From Caenorhabditis elegans (taxonomy: Eukaryota > Nematoda > Chromadorea > Rhabditida > Rhabditidae), in contig NC_003284.9 in assembly GCF_000002985.6 (NCBI RefSeq), positions 1,798,001 through 1,862,000 of the forward strand: DNA of 64,000 nt, given 5' to 3'. Below, one piece after another: positions 42,775-54,744 of this stretch (position 1 is its first letter; each line of letters opens with the position of its first letter). A program made the translations under genes and the position numbers. A model generated the notes under the pieces. It saw only the letters and a program-made list of their open reading frames with translations. It had not been told where the DNA came from and ran no database searches.

Positions 42775-45700
42775 CTACAGACGTAACTTCATCTTGGCAA
42801 AGGGACACAGGGAGTAATGATGAAACTCGGTTTCTTCAAACTCCATTTTCTTGCAATATCTGCAGGTATTCCTCTGCTTCTCACAATCTCGCGACGAGTG
42901 CTTTCCCAGACATTTGTCGCAGAGATCGTTCTCCTTGACAAATTTTTCTCTCGAATCCACGTCTGGCACAACGTGGCACTCGTCTGCTCGGTGCAGCTTT
43001 TTGCAGTATTGGCACGGACGAATCACCGTTCTGCTTTGGAACTGCGGCTTGCAAATCCACCGAATCGGCTTGTTGTCTGTCGGCGATCTGGACCTCAGGC
43101 GATGTCTGCGGGTGGCTGAAAATAGTTAATTTTATTGAGTTTTCAAATTTCCATATTGCATTAAAATATCTACACTGTTTTTGGTCGGATTAAAAGGTTT
43201 TCCTTTCTACTAGTCATTTGTCAATAAATATGATTAGCTAATTCAACTCAGGCCCACAGGCTTAGCATCATAAGCTTTTTAAACGTGTAGGCCATCTATA
43301 GGCTGAGGTCCAAATGGTAGGTCCCCAGGCTATTTGTAGATTAGTAAGCTTTGGTTTACAAGCTTGAATCCAGTGTCCTAGACCCATGAAGCTAGGGCCT
43401 CAGGATTGAGAAGTAGATTCATAGGCCTGAGGATAGATATTGATTTTGAGAACTAGGGGTTCAATTAGCTGATATACAAGGAGGTAGGCTCATAAGGTTC
43501 AGTCCTCAGGCTTGGGTCCATAAACTTAGTGAGCCCATAGACTCAAGATCAAAAGCTATCGATTTGCTAGAACCATACAAAAACCAAAAAACGGATATTT
43601 TTAAAACAGCATCAAATGCTAAAAGTTTGGTTTATATTCAATCAAACGTATATTTTATTAGAACTGATTAGAGATAACCAATCCACTTTAATCCCAAAAT
43701 TTTTAAGGTAAAAGTTAGAAGCTTACAGTCACGTTGAAAACCAGATCCTTCACCTCGGAAGCCGTGTTGATTTTTGCGCTCGTACAAGAAAGAGAATTCT
43801 GAAACAAACAAATATTACAAAAAGGTTTTCTAGTAAAGCAAATTGCTCACCACTGGTTGATTCTGCATCATTGTCAAATGTCTCGTCTGATTGATATCCC
43901 TGCTTGTAACCATGGGACATTGAGACATCGTGTGGTGGGCATCTTGGGACAGCTCTATTGAAATGTGGACCATCTGTAAGTATATGCTTAACTAGAGTTA
44001 GTGCAATTTCTACATCCGTCTCTAAATTGACAGTTTCCATTTTTTTTTTCGGTTTTTCAGGGACAAAATCCCCCCTGAAAACTTACCATTACTGTAACCG
44101 CTTCGGTCTCTATTTTTTTGATATGAACTCTCACTTTCATCGATGTTTGAGTGTTCTGAAAATGTGAGGTTTTTTATTGTGAAAAACTGAGTAATGACAC
44201 TTTCTGAAAGGAAGTTAAAAAATTTCCAAAATTCAGAAACCAGACGCTTCAAGTACCTAGCCTATTCTTGTATCAACTTTTCTATTCCAAAATAAACTTA
44301 CCATCATTGTGATTGCTGCAGTTAAGAAATTTGGATTGGAATTTTTCCGTTTGGGGTCCACGCTGATCTTGGTAGTTGTTTGGTGTACGGTTTGAAAAGC
44401 CTGAAAAAAAATGTGTTGTTTTATATATCTTAATGGTGGTCGGAGAACTAAGACAATTTTTGCTCTAAATGACAAAATTTTAAAAATTTATGTGATTTTT
44501 CCTTTTTCCTAAATTTTGCAAAAACTAAGCAAAATGAATTAATTATTAATGAATAACCCGCGCAAATGGGTGACGTCGTTTTTGATTTTTTTTTGTGGGT
44601 TTTTCGGGATTTTCATTGTCAAATTTTCAGACATTTTTCAGCAAGAAAGGGTTCTTTGTGATATGCTATTGATTTTTTGTCCAATGTTAAAGTTTCAACA
44701 AATGTAGTTCCAATTTTCAAATGTTCATTACGGAAATATATCAGGAAAACTGATAAAATATGTTTTACATCAGTAGTGCGAAAAATGCAAAAAAATGTCA
44801 TAAATGACGTCACTCATTTGCGCGGAAATTCGAAAAAAATAATTTAAAAAGTTACAACATTTTTAAAATTTTTGATGGTCTATTTTTTGTCATTTCTAAA
44901 ATTTTTTAATCTTTAATTTTTAAACCAATACAAAATTGCAAATAATTGGACTGAAAATGTATTGAAAATTTTATTCAATTCTGGTTCAAATAAAATTCTT
45001 CAAAACTCTTACCATCATCAAAGTAGTCGCGATTCTGTCCTCCATTATAGCCGTCTGAATCCACATTTCTACGGTGATTGAACCCACTGTCTTGACCTCT
45101 TCGCGCTTTGCTATCCCGATTTGAATGACCTGCAGATGAAAAGAGTTTTGAAAATGTGAACAAATTTCTTTTTAATTTTGGATTTTTTGGCAGGCATCAA
45201 GCATGAAATTTTGCGGCCGAAAAACACAAAAATGCCAAAAATGACGTCACTCACTTGCACGGTAATTCAAAAATAATTATCAAAATATAAAAACTGTCAC
45301 ATCAAATTTGAGCGACTTTTTAAAAAAAAATTTTGCAAAAAACAAAATAATACCATGATTGGATCCGCTGCGGTCTTCCTCATGTCTCGTACGGAAGCCT
45401 CCATTTTGATTGAAGCTCTGATTTCTGCTGTTTTCCATCCAGGTAGATTCATTACTCGATAAATCTGTAAATCCTTTAAAATTGCCATTACATGTACATG
45501 AAAATTAATGATTTTTTTTCAAAGTTTCAACAAAAAATTGGAAAGCACCAATTTTTTTCAGACCTTTTTTCGTGAAGGAAATTTAATAATCGGAATGAAA
45601 TTTGCTAAAACTCTGAAATTGACCAAAAAATCGATAATATTTTAAACATAGAAGCTAATGCAGAAGTTTTTAGGTAATCGAAAAAAATATTATTACGTTC

Positions 45701-47507
45701 AATGTAACGATCGCGAGCTTCATCACGTTCCGACTGGAATCCTTGGTCCTGACGTTGACTTCCGCTGCTTCTCATGGAACGGCTCAAGAACTCTGTAATA
45801 AACATCTTGAGTTTGATAAATTATTACTCACATAAACATTTTATTGCTCAAAAAAATACCCCAACTTTGGTTTTAGTATTGGCTTCTCGAGTAGGAAAAA
45901 ATTGAAGTTTCAAGAATTTTTATTTTTATTTAAAAATCCACCTCTTTGATCTCTGGCGGCGTCATCACGTCCAGATCGGAAACTATCTTGCCCTCTACAG
46001 TGGCGGCTCCCGTTGTCATATCCTTAAAATAATGTTAACTTCACGTTTTTCCAAGCTTCAAGGTGTCATACCGGCGTTAGATGCACCTTGGGGCTGATGT
46101 TGTCTGCCAGGAGAGGAATTGAAAAAGAAACCACTGGACAATGGCTGATGTCCATCTGAAATTATTTGGTAATTATTTGAAAATTAAAAAAAAATTCAGA
46201 TCTAATCTTGGCGGAACTTTGAATTTTTGTAAGCTTCTCAACCCTACTTTGATTACTATACGGTCTTGATAAGTTTTGAGCCACTTGTGCATTTTGAGCA
46301 ATATTGTCAGTTCCCGTGCCAATAACCAAACGACGCCCCAAAATGTAGGCTTCTTCATTTTTTATTTCAAAATCCGGGAGCTTGTTAGTTTCAATTTCCT
46401 CATTGCGAATATTCAAACCCTCCAGAAGCCTGGGCACGTCTAGCCCGCCATCTTTTAGTCGGCCCAGAAGAGTAGACCAGTCTTTTGAAGACAGAATCAC
46501 TTGACGATTGTCTTCTGCAATGAAAATGTCTTATTTTTTCCATATCAATTTTTAAGTAGAAGAAAATTACAGAAACAACTGAATTTTATATTGATATCTG
46601 CAGAAAATGTCTGAGTGTTTTTTCAGTGGTTTTTTTTTCTTTGGAGCTTCAGGAAAAATGCACAAATTTGTCAAGTTTCTAGCACTTTCCAACCAGAAAA
46701 TTGGAGTCTTTAAATGTAAAACGCGTTATACAATACCAAAAATAATTTGAAATCCTAGTTATATTTAACAATTTTTTTGGCAAATTTGAACTACTGTGAA
46801 ACATTTTTTGAGCAATTTTTGTGGAGTAACTAATTTTTTTTTTTTCTAAATTTGGTTTCAAAACAAAATCCTGTGATCTTACGTTTCTCTTCGGAGTTTG
46901 AATAATCCTGAGCCACGGCAACAGTCTCTGAAGCTTTGCTTTGAACAATTTTGATAACACTTTCTGAGCCATGCTCAACTTGCTCCGAGTTCCCTTTTGT
47001 AACCGAGTCACTTTCTGGCTTTTCTTCTATAGTGTCTTCATCGATCTCTTCCGGGTTTTGGGAGACATTGGATTCTTCGCAAGAGAGATATTCAAACTCT
47101 GACTGGGAACTGAAAAAATAACAGAATTTTCAAGTTTTTTAAAGCCATTTTCGTGATAATTTATTAACAGGCACACAAAATTTTAACCGCTGCAAGGTTT
47201 TAGCTCACATTAGACGTTTTGGAATTTTGAACCGCTATGAAAAATGTATAAAAATTATTGAGAAGTTTTTCATTAAAAATTTGGTTTACTTGATCACATT
47301 TCAAATTTATATGTTTCTCCAAAATACCTTTTAACTGAAGTCAGATATAAATTTAAAAATTTGAAATGAAAACCTTTTTTTTTCAATTTTTAGTTGGCAT
47401 TTGTCATACGTCATACTTTTTGCAACTATTTGAATTGATTTTTTTTCTGTTTCAATATAAATTTTTAGTATAAATTCTCACCTGTTCGATGATGTAGATT
47501 GAGACAT
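42775..47507 (-). CDS. Zinc-knuckle protein with Arg/Asp/Ser/Asn-rich exon-repeat region
   Basis: Thirteen exons on the minus strand total 1743 bases (580 residues), all phases consistent: 47507-47482, 47109-46883, 46514-46218, 46155-46072, 46022-45942, 45792-45697, 45464-45354, 45129-45013, 44400-44302, 44155-44087, 43973-43851, 43798-43727 and 43115-42775. The N-terminus is acidic (MSQSTSSNSSQSEFEYLSCE). The middle is low-complexity, rich in Gly, Ser, Asn, Arg and Asp, with echoes such as GHSNRDSKARRGQDSGFNHR. The C-terminus has cysteine clusters: RPCQYCKKLHRADEC, DLCDKCLGKHSSRDC and NTCRYCKKMEFEETEFHHY-SLCP. These resemble the zinc knuckles next to the protease of BEL/Pao retroelements, here in a host-like spliced gene. 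An RNA- or nucleic-acid-binding role is inferred. Nine consecutive exons are multiples of three. Confidence 0.8.
43240..43570. repeat. Degenerate AGGCTTA/TAGGCC tract in an intron
   Basis: Words such as caggcttag, taggcc and aagctt recur through the last intron of the zinc-knuckle gene. It is a highly eroded relative of the TTAGGC tracts. Confidence 0.5.
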
Positions 47508-47509
47508 TA

Positions 47510-49150
47510 AATGTCAACACGTGTGGAAACGGCAAAGTTTCTGAAAAAAAAAGTATTAAAAATGTTTGGTTTGAGCGAAAGAAAAGAAGGAAACGATGAG
47601 AATAGTGTTTTCAAAGAGACGGGAGAAGAGAGCGCAGAGAGATGAGAGGGTGTGAGAGAAAGAGAGGAGTCGATGAGTGTCCGTAATGGCAGCGAAATTC
47701 AAATTTTGATCATTGGAAATTCTATTCGTGAAGGAGAAAGTGTGAAGAGCCAGGGCATTTTTTTAAAATTTTTTTGAATCATTTAAAGATTGCAGGCTCA
47801 AAATATCGTTAAAAAAAGTAATTAAATCAAAATAATATGTTTAAAATGAGCAAATTTACCTTATTTTTATTTTTTATTCATTTGAGTAATCAAAAAATAA
47901 ATCAATACGCACAAAACAACAAGATTTCCCATGTTAAAAGGTGAATTGATAAGAAAGAGTGCCCAAGAACAGCTGTATGCATTGAAACAAATGGGCCACC
48001 CGGCGGACCACCAAGAGCGATAAAATTGTAATGGCATTGCACTAACATGCACACCGGAATCAATAACTTGTAGGAGTTATAACGTGTTTGAAGGAGAACA
48101 AACGGTCAAACGTATAGCCTACAATTGTGCTCAAAAGGACAAATTTCGCTATGAGATTTTGCAAACAATTTTCCAACAAATTTTTAAAGTTGTTCAAAAA
48201 TTCAAAAAAAAACCAGCTATTTGGATATTTCCTATAAGTTAATTTTATTGCATATTTTGATATTTTCCCTCATATCATTTCGTCGGTACATTTAGTTCTA
48301 TTTTAAGCCGGCAGGTAACCGATTTCGATGGTTTTTGGTCACTTATCGGTTTTAAATGTACTTTAATCAACGAAATAATATGAAATTTGCGATACAAAAA
48401 CTGTAAATGATTATAAGTTCATTTCCACCTGCTTTGACGCGGAAAAGTTCACAAAAGTTAAGATTTTAACTAAAAGTTTTTTTTAATTTACCGCCTAAAA
48501 ATTTTAAAATCTTCTAGAAAAGTCTCTGTGTTTTCTGGAGTCTTGTCACAATCGTTTCAAACAAAAATTTCTGTGTATCTAAAAATTAAATTGGCAGAGT
48601 TCTAGGTAGAGCAGCAAAACTTTTTATTAATTTTAAAAAATCTCAAAAACGCAACAATCCAAAGTTGAGAAAACTGAGAAGATTCACCTAAAACCCAACC
48701 TGGTATCGAAAAAATATGGAAACAAAGTACGAAAACCAGAGAATAAGAAAAACATAGGTCACCGGAGATGAATAAAGAATAATCAATTCTACGTTCCATA
48801 CAGTTCAAAGCTAGGAAGAGTGAAACTTTTCAAAGAGCTATGACCTAGGAAAAATTGTGGAAATCTTCATGACGAAACTTTGGAAAAAATGATCTATGAA
48901 TTTGAGCTACTTTCTAATCGGTGATAATGGTCAGGTACCAATCTCGATAAGATCAATTCCTCTTCAAAGAAATTGCTTGGGTAAAAATTGAGAACAGGAA
49001 AAAAATTATGGCATTATTCAGAAATGTACTTTGGAAAAGGGAATTCGGAAATGAAGAAAATTATCAGGATTGGCAAAACAAGTTCAGAAAAAACAGTAAT
49101 TGGCAATAAATTGAAGAATAAATTGAAATCATATTAAAAATAAAAGAAAT
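47510..49150. other. Upstream region of the zinc-knuckle gene and spacer
   Basis: A purine-rich GAGA-like tract (about 47575-47675) lies 70-170 bases upstream of the zinc-knuckle start codon and could be promoter sequence. The rest is AT-rich with no supported exon. Confidence 0.5.
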
Positions 49151-49156
49151 AACAAA

Positions 49157-50675
49157 TTAAGAGGGCCCGGGTCCATGCCCTTGCAATTTTTTCCGCTCCT
49201 TGGCCCGTTTGTTCATGAAAAAATTAGCCACGCTTCTGTAGCCCAGGTTCAGTTGAACAGCCAATTTTTGAACTTCTTCATGATTTGGAGACTTGTTGAT
49301 TTCAAAAAGAGCCATCATCACTGCAATTTCATGCTCGGTGAATGGGCTCTTTGTCTTCTTGGGTGGTGAACTCGAAGAGCCGTTGCCGCTGCAAAGTTCG
49401 ATTTTAATTTTGCTTAAACAATTAGAAATCGGATTTTAACCCGAAATTAATATTCTGAGCCACTATTTTGTTTTGCCAAAAATTTTCATATCAAAATTTT
49501 AATCAATTACATATTCAGGCCTAGAGTTTTCCCTAAAATTTCAAAACGGCTCAAAATAGTTTAGAATTTTATACAGAAAACTTTTCAATAAATTTTGTGT
49601 ACGTTTCAATCGTATATCTTGCGATTTTTCGTATATTAATTACTGTTCTAGTCAATGAATAAACAGCTTTTTTTTACCTATAGCTTTAGAAAAAAAATCG
49701 GACAATTTTTAGTCTGTCAGATTGCTTCAAATAATTTTTATTGAAAGTACTTACCCAACCACAGTTGGAGTCGCATTCTGCACAAGAATGTGTGCTTCAA
49801 CTGAACGACGGACCGGAGCCGAATTCTGACGGTCCTCGTCAAGACTGACTCGGCTTTGTGATCTTGTCGTAGAACGTTCCGATGATCCTTCTACATTTGA
49901 AAATGTTTCCGAGTGTTCGCGGGCGGGCAGATCATCCCGCTTTCTCTTGCCAGTTGGAGGTTCTGAAAAAATTGATTATTTTTGTTTTATAATTAAAAGT
50001 TTAATGATTAGTTAGTACACCTGCAAAAATTTTTTAAAACTCACGCTTTTGTCTGGAAGGGTTTCCTTGGTTTGACGGCTGAGCATCGCTTTTTTCCCCT
50101 TCTTCTTCTGATTTTTCTACGGAATTTGTAGTCATGTTGCCAATACAAGCTTCATCGCTTTTTGTGTCTTTTTGAAGACTATCAGTTGCTGAAACTTCTG
50201 GAGCAATAGCTGATGGCTCTGAGATCACTGACGGAGCCACGTTTCCATGAGGATCCTCCACGCCTTTAAGAGCCATTTGAGGCAGATAGTCCGGGCCATA
50301 TATAAGCAGTGCAATGTTATGGGCCTGTGAGACGTCGGCCCGAAGAATGATGCCACTCATTGTTTTCTGCGAGCCAAATGGCAAGTCAACTTTTTTCTGA
50401 AAATGTGAAGTTTATAACATTCACATTGCTTTGGAGAAAGGTTAGAGTTTTCTCATTAAGCACATACTTTATATAATCACAATTCTGATGCTTGTTAGAG
50501 CTCACATTGTTTTTTTGATTCAGGATATTTTTGTTAAGATGAAAAAATTAGAAAAGAAAACATTTTGACAATATTAATTTACACGAAATCTTGCAAGAAC
50601 TTTCCAGAAAATAATGATAAAATGACTCACTTCAGGATCGCAAGAGGTTGGTCCTGAAACAAAATGCTGGGACAT
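49157..50675 (-). CDS. ceh-41: ONECUT-class homeodomain protein lacking the CUT domain
   Basis: A nuclear DNA-binding protein. Exons: 50675-50631, 50396-50045, 49962-49755 and 49388-49157 (TAA), giving 837 bases (278 residues), phases consistent. The ATG directly follows ATTTCAG. Residues 16-60 (VDLPFGSQKTMSGIILRADV, then SQAHNIALLIYGPDYLPQM) match the N-terminal block of the neighbouring ceh-21 gene. This is probably the ONECUT-associated OCAM motif. A Ser/Glu-rich linker and a basic patch (TGKRKR) follow. The homeodomain is at about 211-270, with the ONECUT-type third helix (SVANFFMNKRAKERKK). No CUT domain is present in any exon or intron. The symbol is by gene order and from memory; C. 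elegans ceh-41 is reported to belong to this cluster. Confidence 0.8.
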
Positions 50676-50689
50676 CTGAAATTATGATA

Positions 50690-52040
50690 ATGGAAATAAA
50701 ATACAAATAGATAAAATATAAAGATAAGGACGCCGTGCTTAAGAACACTGTTCGAAAAAAAGAAAAAAAACCCAATTGTTACAAGTGTTTTCAAATATTT
50801 ATTAATTTGGAGGAGTTGAATAGATAAATTGGGAATCAGAATTGGGGGAGCACCAAAATTATTGAGATTATCTATTTATGGCTGCTCCAACGCCTCGACT
50901 CTAACGGTGGCATTCCACCAAGTATGTCTTCCAATTATTGTTCCGATAAGCTTGGTGATTTCTGGATTCTGTTCCAGCCGCGGTACACGTACATTTTGGT
51001 TGTGTTGAACTTATCGCCAATTTAACTCATTCCAATGACGCCTTGATGACATCACATCAGAAGCCGTATCCTAAAAACGAAAAAATTAAATATTTGACTT
51101 TCTGAGCACATTTTTCATTGAATGTGGAGTTCACAAGACCTAGATGAAAATGATTTTGAACACCCACCAGTCAAAAAATTGATTGTAAAAAAGGTTGTAG
51201 AGCTCACAAGCTCAACTATTGATAAAATTCGAAGAAACACTTACCTAACGGAATTTTGACTTCCAAAAAGAGCTCCAACGAAACGGGTCGTTTTGACTCG
51301 AATTTTGAAGTCAGTGCCTTCGGAAAAAAAACACGAAGCATTGGAAAAAACCATTGCGAGAGTACAGGAGCCATATTTGATGCTGCATTGAGCTCCAATC
51401 AACAATTTTTTGCAAATGCTCGGTTGCCAAAAAGTGGTCCCGAAAAAATCTCAAAGTTCAAGAGAATATTCTAAAAATCCTAAATAATTTTAGGCCAGAG
51501 GTGAGAGGATAACCACCGGTGTGCAAATGTGTGGCAGCGAGTATCACAAAGTGCATTTCCTCTGCGTCTCTTGCCGTCACCTCCAAAAATCTATGAAATG
51601 CAAAAGGTGCCTACATTTTGTGAGATAATACCAGCGGAGCAATGTTTTTTATCAGATCACGGCAAAAATCATAACAGTGAGCATTGGGGAGGAAGAGTGT
51701 AATAATTTGATATGGGCTAGGTTGAGAATCTGGAAATGGTTGGATGGAATGCTTGAGCTGGAATGCTTGAGCTGGAACGGTCAAAAACGTGATAAGACAA
51801 TAAAAAGAGAAAAGACAACAAGAGAGTAGATCAATTTTTAGCTTTTTGGATTATTGAGATTATTGATATTAGGAGTATAACTAATCTATACTGTGCTCAA
51901 CAAAATTTCAGAATAACGCAAAGAGATGGATAGTAGAAAAGGGGTAAAACCTGTGAGAGAACTTCAAAAATGACACACAACAACATAAAATCCCCATGAC
52001 GGCGTAACACACGTTAAAAATTTCAGCTTGAAAAGAGGCA
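50690..52040. other. Spacer between the first two homeobox genes, a diverged duplicate of the next spacer
   Basis: Stretches at about 51240-51330 and 51510-51740 align with 55510-55600 and 55760-55960. Shared landmarks are cctctgcgtctct, ccaaaaatc, tatg/tatgaaatgcaaaa, ccagcgg and aatcataacag. Open minus-strand pieces (FFPKALTSKFESKRPVS) end at a good GTAAGT donor, so a decayed small gene may lie here. Confidence 0.55.
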
Positions 52041-52050
52041 TCAAGAACAC

Positions 52051-54736
52051 CTACAGGTGGCTGGGTCCTGGTTGGTTGCTCGCGTCGGTCGCGTCGGCGA
52101 TGACATTCTCAACGACAACGTCTTCCTCGTCGAGCTCATCCTCGGTGTCGGCTCCGTTTCCTGTCGAGCGAGACGAGCGACTGATTTGCTGGTCAATGCG
52201 AAGACGACGGCGCGAGTTCATGAAAAAGTTGCCGACTGTGGAGAAGTCGAGCTCCAAGGTAGCACTCAACTTTTGACGCATTTCACGAGTTGGACGATGA
52301 TTTTGTTGAAAGGATTTCTGAAGGGACTTGAGCTGGGTCTCCGTGAACGTGAGGCGAATGACTTTTACGCTGAAAAAAAAAACGGTTGGTAAAGTGGATT
52401 GTAAAGTGGAAACATTTGAGCCAAGAGAGACTGGTAAATTGACAACATATTTTGCTCAATTCTTTAAAATTTCAGAACTGCCATTTGAGCATAAAAAAAA
52501 GCCAGTGAACAAGGATTTACAGGCTCTCCGGATTAGGGGGATAAAGCTTCAGGATTCGGCCTAAAAAGTTTAGGACTTGCGCTTAAAATTTCAGGCCCAT
52601 GCACTTAAGCTTAAGCCATTAGGCTAAGACTTTTAGACTCGAACACTCAGGCTCAGGCGTAGGCCAACAGGATTAGGCCCTCAAGCGTAGGCCCTCAAGC
52701 GTAGGCCCTCAGGCTTAGGCCCTCAAGCGTAGGCCCTCAGGCGTAGGCCCTCAGGCTTAGGCCCACGGCCTAGGCCCACAAGCTTAGGCCATCAGGCTTA
52801 GGCCCTCAGGCGTTGGCCCTCAGGCTTAAGCCCTCAGGCGTAGGCCCTCAGGCGAAGGCCCTCAGGATTAGCCCCTAAAATCCGGAGCTTAGGCTTAAGC
52901 ACTTGGGCTTACCTACTTCGCTGCTACTACTATTTCTGGTCTGATTCATTTTTTAGGAAGCTGTTCCTTAGCGCCAAGGAAAAGTTGCAAGGCATTTAAA
53001 ATCTGTTCAATAGTTTTTTTTATGAGCAAAACGTGTTGTCAATTCACGAGCCAATTAGGAAGAAAAGAAAACTCACGTTTTTTTACGCTTTGCTGGAGTT
53101 GGCTCATCCAACCCGGTAATTCGCGCAACATCTTCTTTCGGCAAAAAGCACAACGCACGGCGAACGTCTGGATCCAAACCAAGCCAGTTTGACATACGCT
53201 GAAACGTGGCACGACCATTCTTCATGACACTCCACGGCTTTGGCATTCGAAGCAAATCCGACAGTGTTCCTTGACTTCTGGCAAGAATTTTCTCGGCAAG
53301 TGCAGTCTGTGGAATGCAGCGCTCTTTGAGCTCGCTCAAAATACGTCGAGCAATGTCGACAGTGTCGAGCTCTTCGTCATCGCCAATTTGCGCGTTCATT
53401 TGAGCAGAGAGGTCTCCGATTTGAACTCCATCCCAGACACAGACTTCACCACCTGGTTTTGGAGTTGCTGAGCTCTGCTTCTTGGGCGCCAACTCCTCGA
53501 GCTTTGGTGTTTCCTAAATATTAGAAAATGTCAGACTTGTTGCAAACAAATTCGCAACTCACTGTGGCTCTTCCCTTTTTAGCCGTGTAGTCCGGAGACG
53601 ATACTGTAGAGGTCGACGACACCGACGAGCCGCAAGTTGAAGAAGCTCTGACAGTCGTCGACGATTGTCGCTTGGTTGCAGCCTTGCTCTGTTCCGGAGT
53701 GGTTCTGATTTTTGGAGCGCACTGACTGAAAAAAATTATTGAGCATGTTCCAGAGTTGGAGCCCGCTCCCATCTAGTCCTGGCTGGGCTTTATTTGGTCG
53801 TTTTAAGCTTTCTGTGCAGCTTCTCAGATTTTTGCTTACGTCAAGGTTTCAAAGCTAGAAATTCATATCAAAGATGTTGCTCCTTTACTGTTTTTAAAGT
53901 ATTGCGTCGAAAGCTACTCACCTTTTTGTTCCAGGAACTTCCTTTTCCTGGGATTTTGAAGAGGCGCGAGAAGAATTGCCGGTGGTTTGCACAGTCTTTT
54001 GGGACTCGAGAAGCTTCCCTGAAATTTAGAATTAAACATGAAAGATGCTCCCTGTATTTGTATTTGTCATTTTAGGTTTTGTTCTAGGAAACTACTAATA
54101 CTACTACAACTGCAAAAAACTGTTCCGACTCACGCTTCAGTCTTGTAGACTCCCTTCGTGACGACTGTGGAGCCTCGTCTTCTTTCTCTTCGTGATCTTC
54201 TTCAGTCTCATTTTCCACAGACTTCAAGCTTCTTGTCAGCCTCTTGCTGGTCCCATCTCCATCAGAACTTTTGTCGCTTTTCTCTTCGAGTTGCTCAGTA
54301 ACAGTTGCAGAAACTCCCGGCTCCATTGTCGACTCCGCAGTGTGATCTTCTAAGACAACCGACTCTAGTTGAGCATCAAGCTCCGCATAATTCCTTTCCG
54401 GCGGCACCACTTGTTGTGGGTAGTTGTGGCCGTACAAGAGCAACGCAATGTTGAGGGCTTGTGATGCGTCCTTGTCCAGAGTGATGCCGAACAACGTTCG
54501 CAGAGTACTGTACGGCAGATCTTCGCGTAGATCTTCGTGTTCGGTCTGAAAATCATAACGTGCTCCAAAATGGAACTTGGAATTGGGCAAGTTTCAAAAA
54601 CTCAGGTTCTAGAAAAGGAGAAGCCTTCTTAAAAACATTCAAAGCAATTTCTGCGCTTCAAATTTCAATAACTCACTTTGAACTCGCGTAGGCTGGCAGA
54701 CCCGGTTCCTGATGAAGCTTGAAATTGCTGAGACAT
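52051..54736 (-). CDS. ceh-21: ONECUT homeobox transcription factor (CUT + homeodomain)
   Basis: A nuclear sequence-specific DNA-binding protein. Exons: 54736-54677, 54545-54134, 54018-53922, 53725-53563, 53513-53077 and 52369-52051 (TAG), totalling 1488 bases and 495 residues, the length I recall for C. elegans CEH-21. The start MSQQFQASSGTG directly follows TTTTTAG. The N-terminal block DLPYSTLRTLFGITLDKDAS and QALNIALLLYGHNY is shared with the left neighbour. Ser-rich and acidic linkers come next. The CUT domain is at about 294-372 (DIARRILSELKERCIPQ, SQGTLSDLLRMPKPW). The homeodomain is at about 392-451 with helix 3 VGNFFMNSRRRLR. An acidic tail ends NQPGPSHL, a motif also ending the right-hand neighbour. 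The intron between the CUT and homeobox exons holds a TTAGGC-like minisatellite. Confidence 0.93.
52590..52915. repeat. TAGGCCCTCAGGCT minisatellite in the CUT/homeobox intron of ceh-21
   Basis: About fifteen units of 14-15 bases (cttaggccctcagg, cgtaggccctcaag) follow a more degenerate cttaagcc stretch. The core taggc relates it to the telomere-like tracts elsewhere in the window. Confidence 0.85.
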
Positions 54737-54744
54737 CTAAAAAA

